Source of the DNA: Maricaulis maris_C
GTDB lineage: Bacteria; Pseudomonadota; Alphaproteobacteria; Caulobacterales; Maricaulaceae
Length of the DNA: 64,000 bases
Direction of reading: 5' to 3'
Assembly: GCF_049116555.1 (NCBI RefSeq)
Contig: NZ_JAGDYT010000004.1
Coordinates: 186,001-250,000 of the forward strand
Positions 25,152 through 33,920 of this stretch are shown here, one piece after another. Made by a program: the position numbers and the translations under genes. The notes beneath the pieces were generated by a model. It was not told where the DNA came from and ran no database searches. It saw nothing but the letters and a program-made list of their open reading frames with translations. Within the stretch, counting starts at the first letter, position 1, and each line of letters opens with the position of its first letter.

Positions 25152-26309
25152 TCAATCAAGCCCGGCGAGAACCGCTTCCGCTGCGCGTCGACTGGCCTGA
25201 CCCGACCCGCGCATTTCAGACGTGACCGCCTGCAATCGCACCGACAGCTCAGCGCGTCGAACAGGATCATCCAACAGGCGCTCGACCTCATCGGCGAGCA
25301 CTTTGCCTGTGCATTTGAGCTGGATGATCTCCGGCACCAACCGGGCGTCCGCGGCAATGTTCACGAGCGAGATATGGGGGGTTTTGAGCAGGTTGAAGGC
25401 CCGAACCAGTCCCCAGGTAATCCAGCCCAGCTTGTAACCGGTGATCGTTGGCACACCCGCGGTCGCCAACTCGGTGACCACTGTACCTGAACAGGCCAGC
25501 GCCAGATCGGCCGAGGCGAAGGCATCCGCCTTCTCCGTCTCGCCCACACGGATGGCCGATTGCAGAACCGGATGGACCGCGATGGCGGCGTCGACCTGAC
25601 CGGCGACCGGATCGGCGACCGGCAGCACGAGCCGCAGATCGGCATGATCCCGCGTCAGGCGTTTGAGAGCCTCGACCACGGGCGGCATCATGCGCCGGAT
25701 TTCCGACGGTCGGCTGCCCGGCAGGACTACGAGAACCGCCTCATCGGCTGTGATCCCGTGACGGGTGCGGAATGCTGCGCCATTACCGCGCGGCAAACGC
25801 TCCAGCGTCGGGTTGCCGACAAAGGTTACAGGGAGACCGTGCGCCTCGTAATAAGGAGCATCAAAGCTCAAAATGGTCAGGAGTTCATCGACGCTCGCCG
25901 CCAGGGTCGCGGCGCGACCGGGCCGCGTGGCAAAGACCTGGGGACCAACATATTTGACGAGACGGATGGCCGGGTCCGCGGCGCGCACGCCTTGCGCGAC
26001 ACGCAGGGTGAAACCCCAGGAATCGATCAGGACAACCACATCCGGCTTTGCCGTCAGAATTGCGTCGACGGCCTCGGAGACCGCTTGCTTGACCCGCGAA
26101 TACGCTTTCAGGCCATCAATCCAGCCAAGAATGCTGAGTCCGTCGATGCTGATCGCACTTTCAATGCCCTGCTCCGCCATCGCCGTACCGCCAATACCCG
26201 ACAAGCGAACCTTGTCCGCCGTCAGGCTGCGCAGTTCACGGGCCAACCCGGCCCCCAGCAAATCACCGGAGCGTTCGGCTGCGACGAGGAAGACGTGCGG
26301 CGCGCTCAT
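25152..26309 (-). CDS. lpxB: lipid-A-disaccharide synthase
   Basis: Joins UDP-2,3-diacylglucosamine and lipid X to the lipid A disaccharide at the inner membrane. The 385-residue GT19 protein begins with VFLVAAERSGDLLGAGLARELR and has the family stretch VVLIDSWGFTLRVAQ, where most LpxB proteins have D-x-P-x-F-N. It also has VLPGSRPSEIRRMMP and the C-terminal SLVNIAADARLVPEIIQLKCT. The start overlaps the lpxI stop by 4 bases. It is the last gene of the long envelope run and ends at the terminator shared with gltA. Confidence 0.94.
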   Translation of the reverse strand: MSAPHVFLVAAERSGDLLGAGLARELRSLTADKVRLSGIGGTAMAEQGIESAISIDGLSILGWIDGLKAYSRVKQAVSEAVDAILTAKPDVVVLIDSWGFTLRVAQGVRAADPAIRLVKYVGPQVFATRPGRAATLAASVDELLTILSFDAPYYEAHGLPVTFVGNPTLERLPRGNGAAFRTRHGITADEAVLVVLPGSRPSEIRRMMPPVVEALKRLTRDHADLRLVLPVADPVAGQVDAAIAVHPVLQSAIRVGETEKADAFASADLALACSGTVVTELATAGVPTITGYKLGWITWGLVRAFNLLKTPHISLVNIAADARLVPEIIQLKCTGKVLADEVERLLDDPVRRAELSVRLQAVTSEMRGSGQASRRAAEAVLAGLD

Positions 26310-27148
26310 CGCGCCGGCTCGACGAGCACAAACAGCCGATGACGGTTCAGGGCGGCCAGGACCCCATCGCGATCCACGATCAGCGCCCCGTCAGCCTCCA
26401 GAACAATCCCCGCCAAACCCGCCGCGGCGCAGCGCTCCACCGTATCGACACCGATCGTGGGCAGGTCCACACGCCGCTCCTGGATCGGTTTGGGACGTTT
26501 GGCGAGCACGCCACACCGCGCCATCTCGCTGCCGCGCAAAGTGGCTGGCAGGCCCGCCACGCGCTCCAGCATCGCGTTGGTGCCTTCCTGGGCCTCCACA
26601 GCGAGTACGACGCCGTCCGCGACGACGGCACCCTGGCCGATATCAAGCCGGCCGATTTCCGCGGCGACCTCCATCGCCTTGACGGCGTCGGCGCGGTTCG
26701 CCGCATCAGGCTCGACCGTCCCGATCAATCCGGCCGGCAGTCCGTCCTCGGCCAACAGGCTGTCAGCGCCGACGACCGCAAACCCGGCCTGTTCGAACTC
26801 GTCGACGACCACGCGAATGATCGCATCATCCCCCTTGCGACCAGCGGCCAGGGCACGAGGCGCCATGATCAGGCCTCGCGCGTCCATTTTGAGCGTCGAG
26901 AGATCGGGCCGCGTGACATAGCCGGCGAAACAGACGGCATCACAGCCCGCCGCACGCAAATCCTTGATGATGCCGCCAATCTCGCCCACCGAGCGCGATG
27001 AGGTTTCGAAGGGCGCATAATCACGGTCTGCAAAACCGCGCAAAACCACAACATGAACCGGACGATCACCGCCTGCCTTGAGTATCTCGAGCGGCAGGTC
27101 ACCGCCTCCGGCCAGCAGGCCCAACTTTGTCCAGGCGGTTTCAGTCAT
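26306..27148 (-). CDS. lpxI: UDP-2,3-diacylglucosamine diphosphatase LpxI
   Basis: Hydrolyses UDP-diacylglucosamine to lipid X, the alphaproteobacterial replacement for LpxH. The 280-residue product has the DUF1009/LpxI layout: LGLLAGGGDLPLEILKA at the N-terminus, SVGEIGGIIKDLRAAG, and the C-terminal LAKRPKPIQERRVDLPTIGVDTV. The catalytic Asp region GVDTVERCAAAGLAGI is kept. The start ATG at 27148 overlaps lpxA by 8 bases; the longer frame to 27328 runs inside lpxA and is not used. Confidence 0.93.
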   Translation of the reverse strand: MTETAWTKLGLLAGGGDLPLEILKAGGDRPVHVVVLRGFADRDYAPFETSSRSVGEIGGIIKDLRAAGCDAVCFAGYVTRPDLSTLKMDARGLIMAPRALAAGRKGDDAIIRVVVDEFEQAGFAVVGADSLLAEDGLPAGLIGTVEPDAANRADAVKAMEVAAEIGRLDIGQGAVVADGVVLAVEAQEGTNAMLERVAGLPATLRGSEMARCGVLAKRPKPIQERRVDLPTIGVDTVERCAAAGLAGIVLEADGALIVDRDGVLAALNRHRLFVLVEPAR

Positions 27149-27938
27149 TCGGCATGCAGATAGAGCGTTTGGCGTCCGCCCGGATGAAATCGATGATTTC
27201 CGCGATCGGCGCATTGTCCGAATAGAGTTGTGCGACGTCGACCACACGCTCCTCGAACGTGCCTTCCTGGGCAAACAGGAGACGATAGGCGGCGCGCAAT
27301 TCGCGCAAGGTCTCACGCGGCATGCCACGGCGTTTCAGCCCGACCACATTCAGTCCAGCCAGATGCGCGTGATTGCCGATAACCGACCCGTAGGGAATCA
27401 CGTCCGCGGTCACCATCGCCATCGCACCGATGAAGGCATGGCGCCCGACACGGCTCTTTTGATGGATGCCCGCATACCCACCAAGGATGGCGTGGTCCGC
27501 GATCACGGTCTCGCCGCCAATCGCCGCACAATTCGCGAACACGACGCGGTCCCCGACAATGCAATCATGGGCGACATGGGAGCCAACCATGAAGTAGCCG
27601 TCATTCCCGACCACCGTGCGACCCCGGGCAAATGTGGTGCCGGGATGCATGGTCACATTCTCGCGCAGGATATTGCGCTGCCCGATGATGAGTTCGGTGT
27701 CCTCACCCTGGTATTTGAAGTCCTGGGGCGGATGACCGATCTGGGCGCCCGGATAAAGGACGCAATCCTCGCCCAGCGTCGTATTGCCGGCAATGGTGAC
27801 GTGAGAGATCACACGCACGCGGTCCTTCAGCACGACTTGCGGACCGACAATGCTGAAGGGGCCAATCTCGACGCCTTCACCGATTTGCGCGGCCGGGTCG
27901 ATAATCGCAGTGGGATGGATCTGGGTTGAGCGCGTCAT
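27141..27938 (-). CDS. lpxA: acyl-ACP--UDP-N-acetylglucosamine O-acyltransferase
   Basis: First step of lipid A synthesis. The 265-residue left-handed beta-helix protein shows hexapeptide repeats from residue 8 (IHPTAIIDPAAQIGEGVEIG). It also has the signature AQIGHPPQDFKYQGE, the catalytic His in GSHVAHDCIVGD, and a C-terminal helical cap (RGMPRETLRELRAAYRLLF). It overlaps fabZ by 4 bases and lpxI by 8 bases, so the three are coupled. Confidence 0.97.
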   Translation of the reverse strand: MTRSTQIHPTAIIDPAAQIGEGVEIGPFSIVGPQVVLKDRVRVISHVTIAGNTTLGEDCVLYPGAQIGHPPQDFKYQGEDTELIIGQRNILRENVTMHPGTTFARGRTVVGNDGYFMVGSHVAHDCIVGDRVVFANCAAIGGETVIADHAILGGYAGIHQKSRVGRHAFIGAMAMVTADVIPYGSVIGNHAHLAGLNVVGLKRRGMPRETLRELRAAYRLLFAQEGTFEERVVDVAQLYSDNAPIAEIIDFIRADAKRSICMPND

Positions 27939-28381
27939 GGATTCTCGATCGCCTTGGCGGAGAACTCAGCCTGCACCGCACGCTTGCCGTCGGCCCAGAC
28001 CTCACCCTTGAACTTGAAAACGCCATGGCGGGCTGCGGTCACCGTCACCGGCATGCGCAACATCATGCCCGGACGCACAGGTGCACGAAAGCGGACCTTG
28101 TCGGCGCCCATGAAGAAGACCGTTGCGCTGTCGGGGCGAACGTCGAGCGTCCTGTACATCAAGACCGCGCCGGCCTGGGCCATCGCTTCGATCATCAACA
28201 CGCCCGGCATCACCGGATTACCAGGGAAATGTCCCGGAAAAAATGGCTCGTTCGCCGTAACGGCCTTGATCCCGACGATCGACTCGCCGCGCCGATAGTC
28301 TTCCGCCGCATCGATCAGCAAGAACGGATAGCGATGCGGAAGAAGCGTGAGAATTTCCTGGTGTTCAATCCGGTCGGACAC
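27935..28381 (-). CDS. fabZ: 3-hydroxyacyl-ACP dehydratase FabZ
   Basis: Dehydrates beta-hydroxyacyl-ACP in fatty-acid elongation, competing with LpxA and LpxD for hydroxyacyl-ACP. The 148-residue hot-dog protein has LPHRYPFLLIDA, the catalytic His in FFPGHFPGNPVMPGVLMIEA and the Glu in the same helix. The start is GTG at 28381. It sits between lpxD (11 bases upstream) and lpxA (4-base overlap), the classical arrangement. Confidence 0.97.
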   Translation of the reverse strand: MSDRIEHQEILTLLPHRYPFLLIDAAEDYRRGESIVGIKAVTANEPFFPGHFPGNPVMPGVLMIEAMAQAGAVLMYRTLDVRPDSATVFFMGADKVRFRAPVRPGMMLRMPVTVTAARHGVFKFKGEVWADGKRAVQAEFSAKAIENP

Positions 28382-28392
28382 GAAGTCGTTTC

Positions 28393-29409
28393 CTATTTCT
28401 TTTTACGAGTAGCCCGCATCAATCGCCGCAATGCCGCGATCTGACGCATTTCACTTTCGATAGGCTGAGCCGGAGAGCCAAGCCAGGTTTCACCTGCCGG
28501 GACATTGCGACCGACCGCGGAATTACCGCCGATACGAGCGCCGGCGTGGAGCGTGATATGATCATGGGTGCCGACCCGTCCGCCCATCATGACACCATCC
28601 TCGATCACGCAACTGCCGGAAATACCGCCATAGGCCGCCATCACGACATTGCGACCCAAAGTGCAATTGTGTCCGATATGACAGAGGTTATCGATCTTGG
28701 TGCCCTCACCGATCCGGGTCGGACCGAAGAGACCGCGATCCACGCAGCTATTCGCCCCGATAGTGACTTTGTCGGCGATCTCCACCTGCCCCACATGGGG
28801 AATGTCGATCGTGCCGGTATCGGATACTGCGATACCGAAGCCCGCCTCACCAATCACGGCTCCCGAGAGAATGTTGCAATCGGCGCCTATATCGCTGCAC
28901 AGCACGGTGACATTGGCGCCGATGATCGTTCCGGCCCCAATGCGGCAGCCGGGTCCGATCACGCTGCCCGGGCCAATGCGGACGCGGTCCCCAATCCGTG
29001 CATCCGGCCCAATGCTCGCGGTCGCGGCGATGACCGCATCCGGTGCGATCTCGGCACTCTCATCAATACGCTGCGTCGACGCAGGGCTGCGCGGGGCAGC
29101 AAGGGCTGCGAGCGCCAGTGCGAAGGCGGTGCGGGGCGCGGAATGGGTGAGAATGATGGCCCCGAGGCCAGTGGCCGTATCAGCCAGCGCCTCGCTCACG
29201 ATGACGGCAACGCCTTCCAGAGACGTGTCACCCAGCGCGAGGGCATTGTCGGCATAGGACAAGGCCCCGGGCGTGCCCTCACGGATCGGCACAGCCGACG
29301 AAACCTGATGGCCAGCTTGCCCGGAATCAGAAATCGCCGCACCCGAAAGCGCGGCGATCTCCTGCAGGGAAAGCGGGCCAAGCCGGTCAAAGAAACGCGG
29401 ATCCGCCAC
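28393..29409 (-). CDS. lpxD: UDP-3-O-(3-hydroxyacyl)glucosamine N-acyltransferase
   Basis: Adds the second acyl chain in lipid A synthesis. The 338-residue product has an N-terminal uridine-binding domain (to about 105), then hexapeptide-repeat beta-helix, the catalytic His in CHIGHNCTLGRN, and the C-terminal helix with SPAQPIESEMRQIAALRRL. The start is GTG at 29409. It is 24 bases after skp. Confidence 0.96.
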   Translation of the reverse strand: MADPRFFDRLGPLSLQEIAALSGAAISDSGQAGHQVSSAVPIREGTPGALSYADNALALGDTSLEGVAVIVSEALADTATGLGAIILTHSAPRTAFALALAALAAPRSPASTQRIDESAEIAPDAVIAATASIGPDARIGDRVRIGPGSVIGPGCRIGAGTIIGANVTVLCSDIGADCNILSGAVIGEAGFGIAVSDTGTIDIPHVGQVEIADKVTIGANSCVDRGLFGPTRIGEGTKIDNLCHIGHNCTLGRNVVMAAYGGISGSCVIEDGVMMGGRVGTHDHITLHAGARIGGNSAVGRNVPAGETWLGSPAQPIESEMRQIAALRRLMRATRKKK

Positions 29410-29433
29410 TTTTACCCCCTGAGTATCAGCTGA

Positions 29434-30021
29434 TTATTGCTGCTGCTGGCCGGCACCGTTCTGCGGCAGACGCACACGGGTGACCGGAACGGTCGGCAGG
29501 CGCGTATTCAGCAGAGCAATCACATCGTCGGAAATGTCGAGATCCGGCGAAGCGAAGACCAGGTTGGAACGGTCAATGAGCATGTCGATGCCCTGGGCCG
29601 CGACCACTTCTTCCAGGATAGGGCCCAGCGCTTCATACACCGGGCGCATGGCCTGACGTTCGGTCTGGACGATTTCCTGCTGACGGGCACGACGCACGAC
29701 TTCGAACTGCTGAGCCGACTGGTTCAATGTCTGGATGCGGCTCATCAGGTCCGGACGTTCCTGGATCGCCTGCTGCGTCATGGACGCGGTCTCGGCGTTA
29801 AGGCGCTCGGTTTCCTGCTGGATCGGCTGGCTCATGGCCTGGAGTTCGCTGTCGATCTCCTGGGCGATTTCCTGCATGCGCGCGGCGATATGGATGCCGG
29901 CGGCACTCTCGCGCAGGACGCGCTCTTCGTTCAGGACGGCAATGTTCGCCTGTGCCATCGCCGGGGCGGCGATGCCAGCCACAAGGACCGGGAGAAGCAG
30001 AAGCGTTTTAAGCAGTTTCAT
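29434..30021 (-). CDS. skp: Skp/OmpH family periplasmic chaperone
   Basis: Holds unfolded outer-membrane proteins on the way to BAM. The 195-residue precursor has a signal peptide (1-24, ending AMAQ), then NIAVLNEERVLRES, a long coiled coil at about 50-120 with Gln/Glu-rich heptads, and the closing LDISDDVIALLNTRLP. It has a polar Gln-rich C-terminal tail. Start ATG at 30021 is chosen because it gives the signal peptide; the open frame continues into bamA. It follows bamA by 4 bases. Confidence 0.92.
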   Translation of the reverse strand: MKLLKTLLLLPVLVAGIAAPAMAQANIAVLNEERVLRESAAGIHIAARMQEIAQEIDSELQAMSQPIQQETERLNAETASMTQQAIQERPDLMSRIQTLNQSAQQFEVVRRARQQEIVQTERQAMRPVYEALGPILEEVVAAQGIDMLIDRSNLVFASPDLDISDDVIALLNTRLPTVPVTRVRLPQNGAGQQQQ

Positions 30022-30025
30022 GGTT

Positions 30026-32413
30026 TTAGAACCCTGTTCGCGTGCTGAACCGGAAGAATTCGGCCCTGTCATAGTCTTCCCGAATGAAAGCCTGCGCAAA
30101 GTCGAACCGGACCGGTCCAAATGGTGAATCCCAGAAGATGCTCAGGCCGGCCGACGCGCGAAGCGCCAGATCATCAACCGTGAACACCGCGTTTGTTCCC
30201 TCGTCTACCTGATCCGCGGAGTCGAGCATGCCAAGCGTGCCGAACTCCGTGAACAAGCTCCCTCTCACCCCGTACTGCTCGGGCAAACCGAGCGGGAATG
30301 AGACTTCCAGTGCGCCCACTGCATAAAGCCTGCCACCCAGGGCATCGCCCCGGATCAATTCACCCGTGTCCGGGTCGCGCGAGACGGCGCGCGGACCGAT
30401 ACCGGCCACTTCAAAGCCCCGGAAAGAATTCCCGCCCTTGAAGAAGCGGTCATTAATGCGGACCGAATCACCGCCCCAGGGCAGGACAAATCCACCATTC
30501 ATCGTGAAACTGGCCACGACGTCATTGCCGAGTAGACCCGGGAAGAAGGGCCGATATATGGCGCCATTGAATTCCGACCGCACATAGCGGACATCGCCGC
30601 CAATACCGGCAAAGCCCTGTGTCAATTGAAGACGGTAGCCATTGCTCGGCTCGATCGGGTCATTCAGGCGCGACCAGTTGAGCGTATAGGTCAGCACCGA
30701 TGTATTGCGGCTGCCGGCCTGGTTCAGCAAGGCCGAGGAGGCCGAGGAGAAGACCAGGACATTATCCGTCCGGTAGGTATAGCCGAGCTGGAGATTGGTC
30801 GACGCCGTCACCGGGAAACCAAGTCGCAGGCTGGCACCGGTCGATTCGGTCTGGAAGGACGCTTCCGACAGGAAGTCCGAATTGACCCGAAACAGGTCGA
30901 AACCGGCGGCGAGATTACGATCCAGGAAGCGCGGCTCGGTAAAGCGGATATCCAGGGATTCCCGGTTCGACGAGGCAGAGATCCGGAAGCGCAGGAATTG
31001 ACCACGGCCCCGCAGATTGCGCTCCGAGATCGACAGGTCGACCAGGAAGGAATCGGTGGAGGAGAAACCGGCACCAAAGGCCAGTTCGCCGGTTGGTTGC
31101 TCGGAGACCGAGACATTGACCCGCGCCCGGTCAGGCGCAGAACCCGGCGTTTCCTCCACTTCGACTTCCTCGAAGAAGCCCAGGCGGCGCACATTATTCC
31201 GCGAGCGATCAATCAGGACCTGATTGAAGGCGTCGCCCTCGACAATGTCCAGCTCGCGGCGAATGACGCGGTCCAGCGTCCGGGTATTCCCGGCAATGTC
31301 GATGCGTTCGATATAGACACGCGGGCCTTCATCGATGACGAATTCGACGTCAACGGTGCGGTCTTCGCGATTGCGCGAGGTCAACGGGCGGATATTGACG
31401 AAGGCATAGCCTGCCGCACCGGCCGAGAAGGTCAGCGCATCAATACTGTCCTCGATCAGCTGACCCTGGAAGAGATCGCCTTCCTGAACAGGCAGGATCG
31501 CCCGCAGGAAATCGGGATTGAGGTCAGGAATCTCGGTGGTCACATTGACCTCGCCGAAATTATAGACCTCACCCTCATCAATGGTGATGGTGATGTAGAA
31601 GTCACGTTGATCCGGCGTCAGCTCGGCGACCGCCGACAGCACGCGGAAGTTTGCGTAACCCTGGTTGGAATAGAATTGACGCAGCAATTCACGGTCATAT
31701 TCCAGACGGTCCGGGTCGTAATTGTCATTCGATGAGAAGAAACGCCACCAACGCGATTCGCGCGTCACCAATTCGCGACGCAGGCGGCGGTCGGAATAGC
31801 TTTCATTGCCGATGAAATTGATCCGGCGCACGCCGGTCACCGGCCCTTCGGAAATCTCGAAGATGAGATCAACGCGGTTCTGGGCCTGCTCGACAATCTT
31901 GGGCGTCACGGTCGCGGCGAAGCGGCCGGAACGACGATAAACCTCGATAATACGCTGAACATCGGACTGAACCCGCGAGCGCGTGAAGATCGCGCGGGGT
32001 TGGGCCTGGATCTCATCGGTGATCTTGTCATCATCAATGGCGCTATTTCCCTCGAGAATCACGCGGTTGATGATCGGGTTTTCCTGGACCCGGACGATCA
32101 CGATCTCGCCGCGATCCTCGAACTGGGCATCGGAGAAAAGCCCGGTCGCAAACAGGGTCTGGATCGACAGGTTCACCAGACGCTCGTCAAAAGGCTGTCC
32201 GGGCTGGATCAGCAAATAGGACAGGACGGTGTCGGCTTCGACCCGCTGATTGCCCTCGACCAGGATTTGTCGGATCACCGGCGCGGGCGCGGGTTGCTGC
32301 ACCTCTTGCTGGGTCGTTGCGGGAACTTCCGCACCCGTTTGCTGTGCCGAAGCTATAGCCGACACGCTCACAGTCATCAGGGCTGCGAAGAGCACACGCA
32401 GAACACTCGCCAT
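30026..32413 (-). CDS. bamA: outer membrane protein assembly factor BamA
   Basis: Core of the BAM complex that inserts beta-barrel proteins in the outer membrane. The 795-residue precursor has a signal peptide (1-23), five POTRA domains (about 47-420) and a 16-strand Omp85 barrel. The lid-loop motif is present as GNSFRGFEVAG, matching the conserved (V/I)RGF. The C-terminus ends in Phe (STRTGF), the usual barrel signal. It is between rseP and skp, the typical order rseP-bamA-skp-lpxD. Confidence 0.97.
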   Translation of the reverse strand: MASVLRVLFAALMTVSVSAIASAQQTGAEVPATTQQEVQQPAPAPVIRQILVEGNQRVEADTVLSYLLIQPGQPFDERLVNLSIQTLFATGLFSDAQFEDRGEIVIVRVQENPIINRVILEGNSAIDDDKITDEIQAQPRAIFTRSRVQSDVQRIIEVYRRSGRFAATVTPKIVEQAQNRVDLIFEISEGPVTGVRRINFIGNESYSDRRLRRELVTRESRWWRFFSSNDNYDPDRLEYDRELLRQFYSNQGYANFRVLSAVAELTPDQRDFYITITIDEGEVYNFGEVNVTTEIPDLNPDFLRAILPVQEGDLFQGQLIEDSIDALTFSAGAAGYAFVNIRPLTSRNREDRTVDVEFVIDEGPRVYIERIDIAGNTRTLDRVIRRELDIVEGDAFNQVLIDRSRNNVRRLGFFEEVEVEETPGSAPDRARVNVSVSEQPTGELAFGAGFSSTDSFLVDLSISERNLRGRGQFLRFRISASSNRESLDIRFTEPRFLDRNLAAGFDLFRVNSDFLSEASFQTESTGASLRLGFPVTASTNLQLGYTYRTDNVLVFSSASSALLNQAGSRNTSVLTYTLNWSRLNDPIEPSNGYRLQLTQGFAGIGGDVRYVRSEFNGAIYRPFFPGLLGNDVVASFTMNGGFVLPWGGDSVRINDRFFKGGNSFRGFEVAGIGPRAVSRDPDTGELIRGDALGGRLYAVGALEVSFPLGLPEQYGVRGSLFTEFGTLGMLDSADQVDEGTNAVFTVDDLALRASAGLSIFWDSPFGPVRFDFAQAFIREDYDRAEFFRFSTRTGF

Positions 32414-32440
32414 GGAAGATCGCCGCTTGCTGGGCCCGGT

Positions 32441-32473
32441 CAGAAAATCATCAGAAAATCGTCAGAAAATCTG
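32441..32473. repeat. 11-base unit repeated three times at the rseP stop codon
   Basis: CAGAAAATCNN occurs at 32441, 32452 and 32463 (plus-strand reading). The last copy contains the rseP C-terminal codons and stop; the other two carry the same TGA downstream of it. It lies in the 48-base rseP-bamA gap. Confidence 0.7.
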
Positions 32474-33904
32474 GCCGAGCAAATAATTCAGGTCATTCCA
32501 GGTCGCTACAAGCATCATACCGAGTACGAAAACAAGCCCCACGCGGAAACCGAGTGCTTGCGCCTTCATGCTCAGTGGACGTCGCGCCACCGCTTCATAG
32601 GCGTAATACACCAAATGCCCGCCGTCGAGGATGGGTATCGGTAGAAGATTGACCAATCCCAGTCCGACGGAGAGAACACCGGCCAGATTTATCAGGTTTA
32701 TCAGCAAGGATCGTGCGGCATTGAAGGCGTTGTCATGCCCGTCAATCGACCGCTGGGCCACCTGCCCTGCGGCAGTGGCGATGCCCAGCGGACCATTGAG
32801 GAGCTCCGGCGAGGCTCGCCCGGTGACTATGTTTCCAACATAATCAACGGTCGTGGAGACGACCGCTCCGGTTTGCTGGACGCCATAGCCGACAGCCTCG
32901 ATCGGGTTGAAGCGGCGATAGTCCACCATCAGACCCGTGGAGACGAGACCCAGCCGTGTAAAGGCAGGCGAAGTGGTCCCAGCCTCCTCACCCGGCGGGC
33001 CGACATCCGTGCGGATGATCCGGGTATCGCCGTCGCGAAGGACCTCCACCTCAACTCGCTCGGCGGGACCATCAATGCGATTGGAGAATTGCTGGAAGCT
33101 GCGAACAGGAACGCCGTCTACCGCGACAATCCGGTCGCCAGATTCAAATCCGGCGCGGTCGGCAGGACTGTCCTGCACAACGCCGCCGATAATCGGGTCC
33201 GAATAGGCCTGGACACCCAGTTGCGGAAGGCGCCGCGATCCGCCGAACTCATCTTCCACGGTATTGCGCTGGGCGATGATTTGCAGTGGCAGCTGGCTAC
33301 CGTCGCGCTCGATCACGACATCCAGCTCACTGGACCCGCCCGAAATCACCATCCGCATGATGTCGTTGAACGTGTTCACATCGCGCCCGTCGATCGACAC
33401 AAAACGGTCGCCGACTTCGATTCCGGCCTCGGCAGCCGCAGAATCAGGAACGACAGCCCCAACAACCGGCTGCAGCTCACGATTGCCGAGGGTCAGCACG
33501 AGTGAGGCGAAAATGACGATCGCCAGGATAAAGTTCGCGATCGGTCCGGCGGCGGTGATGAAGGCGCGCTGCCAGATCGGTTTGAAGTGATAGCAGCGAT
33601 CTGCCGCCTCCCCCATCTGGGCGCGAAGCTGGGCCAGCTTGTCGGCATCCGGCTCACTGGCCGCACCGGCATCACCGAGAAATTTCACATACCCGCCCAG
33701 CGGCAGGGACGCGATGCGCCACACCGTGCCGTGCTTGTCCCGCCATGAGACCAGGGTCGGCCCGAAACCCATCGAGAAGGCTTCCGCATGAACACCGCAG
33801 ACGCGTCCAGCCCAATAATGCCCAAGCTCATGAATCACGACGACAATCGAGATCAGGAAGACAAAGGAGAAAATGGTCAGGAAACCGCTGCCGATCAGGT
33901 CCAT
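32462..33904 (-). CDS. rseP: RseP/MmpA-type site-2 zinc metalloprotease
   Basis: Intramembrane protease that cuts anti-sigma factors or, in Caulobacter (MmpA), the PodJ remnant. The 480-residue protein has the zinc motif HELGH in VVVIHELGHYWAGRVCGVHA and the second ligand in NLLPIPILDGGHLVYY. Two PDZ domains lie between (VVGAVVPDSAAAEAGIEVGD and GGVVQDSPADRAGFESGDRI). Four transmembrane helices are expected. It sits between dxr (16 bases) and bamA. Confidence 0.93.
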   Translation of the reverse strand: MDLIGSGFLTIFSFVFLISIVVVIHELGHYWAGRVCGVHAEAFSMGFGPTLVSWRDKHGTVWRIASLPLGGYVKFLGDAGAASEPDADKLAQLRAQMGEAADRCYHFKPIWQRAFITAAGPIANFILAIVIFASLVLTLGNRELQPVVGAVVPDSAAAEAGIEVGDRFVSIDGRDVNTFNDIMRMVISGGSSELDVVIERDGSQLPLQIIAQRNTVEDEFGGSRRLPQLGVQAYSDPIIGGVVQDSPADRAGFESGDRIVAVDGVPVRSFQQFSNRIDGPAERVEVEVLRDGDTRIIRTDVGPPGEEAGTTSPAFTRLGLVSTGLMVDYRRFNPIEAVGYGVQQTGAVVSTTVDYVGNIVTGRASPELLNGPLGIATAAGQVAQRSIDGHDNAFNAARSLLINLINLAGVLSVGLGLVNLLPIPILDGGHLVYYAYEAVARRPLSMKAQALGFRVGLVFVLGMMLVATWNDLNYLLGQIF

Positions 33905-33920
33905 GAATAACTGCCTGTGA

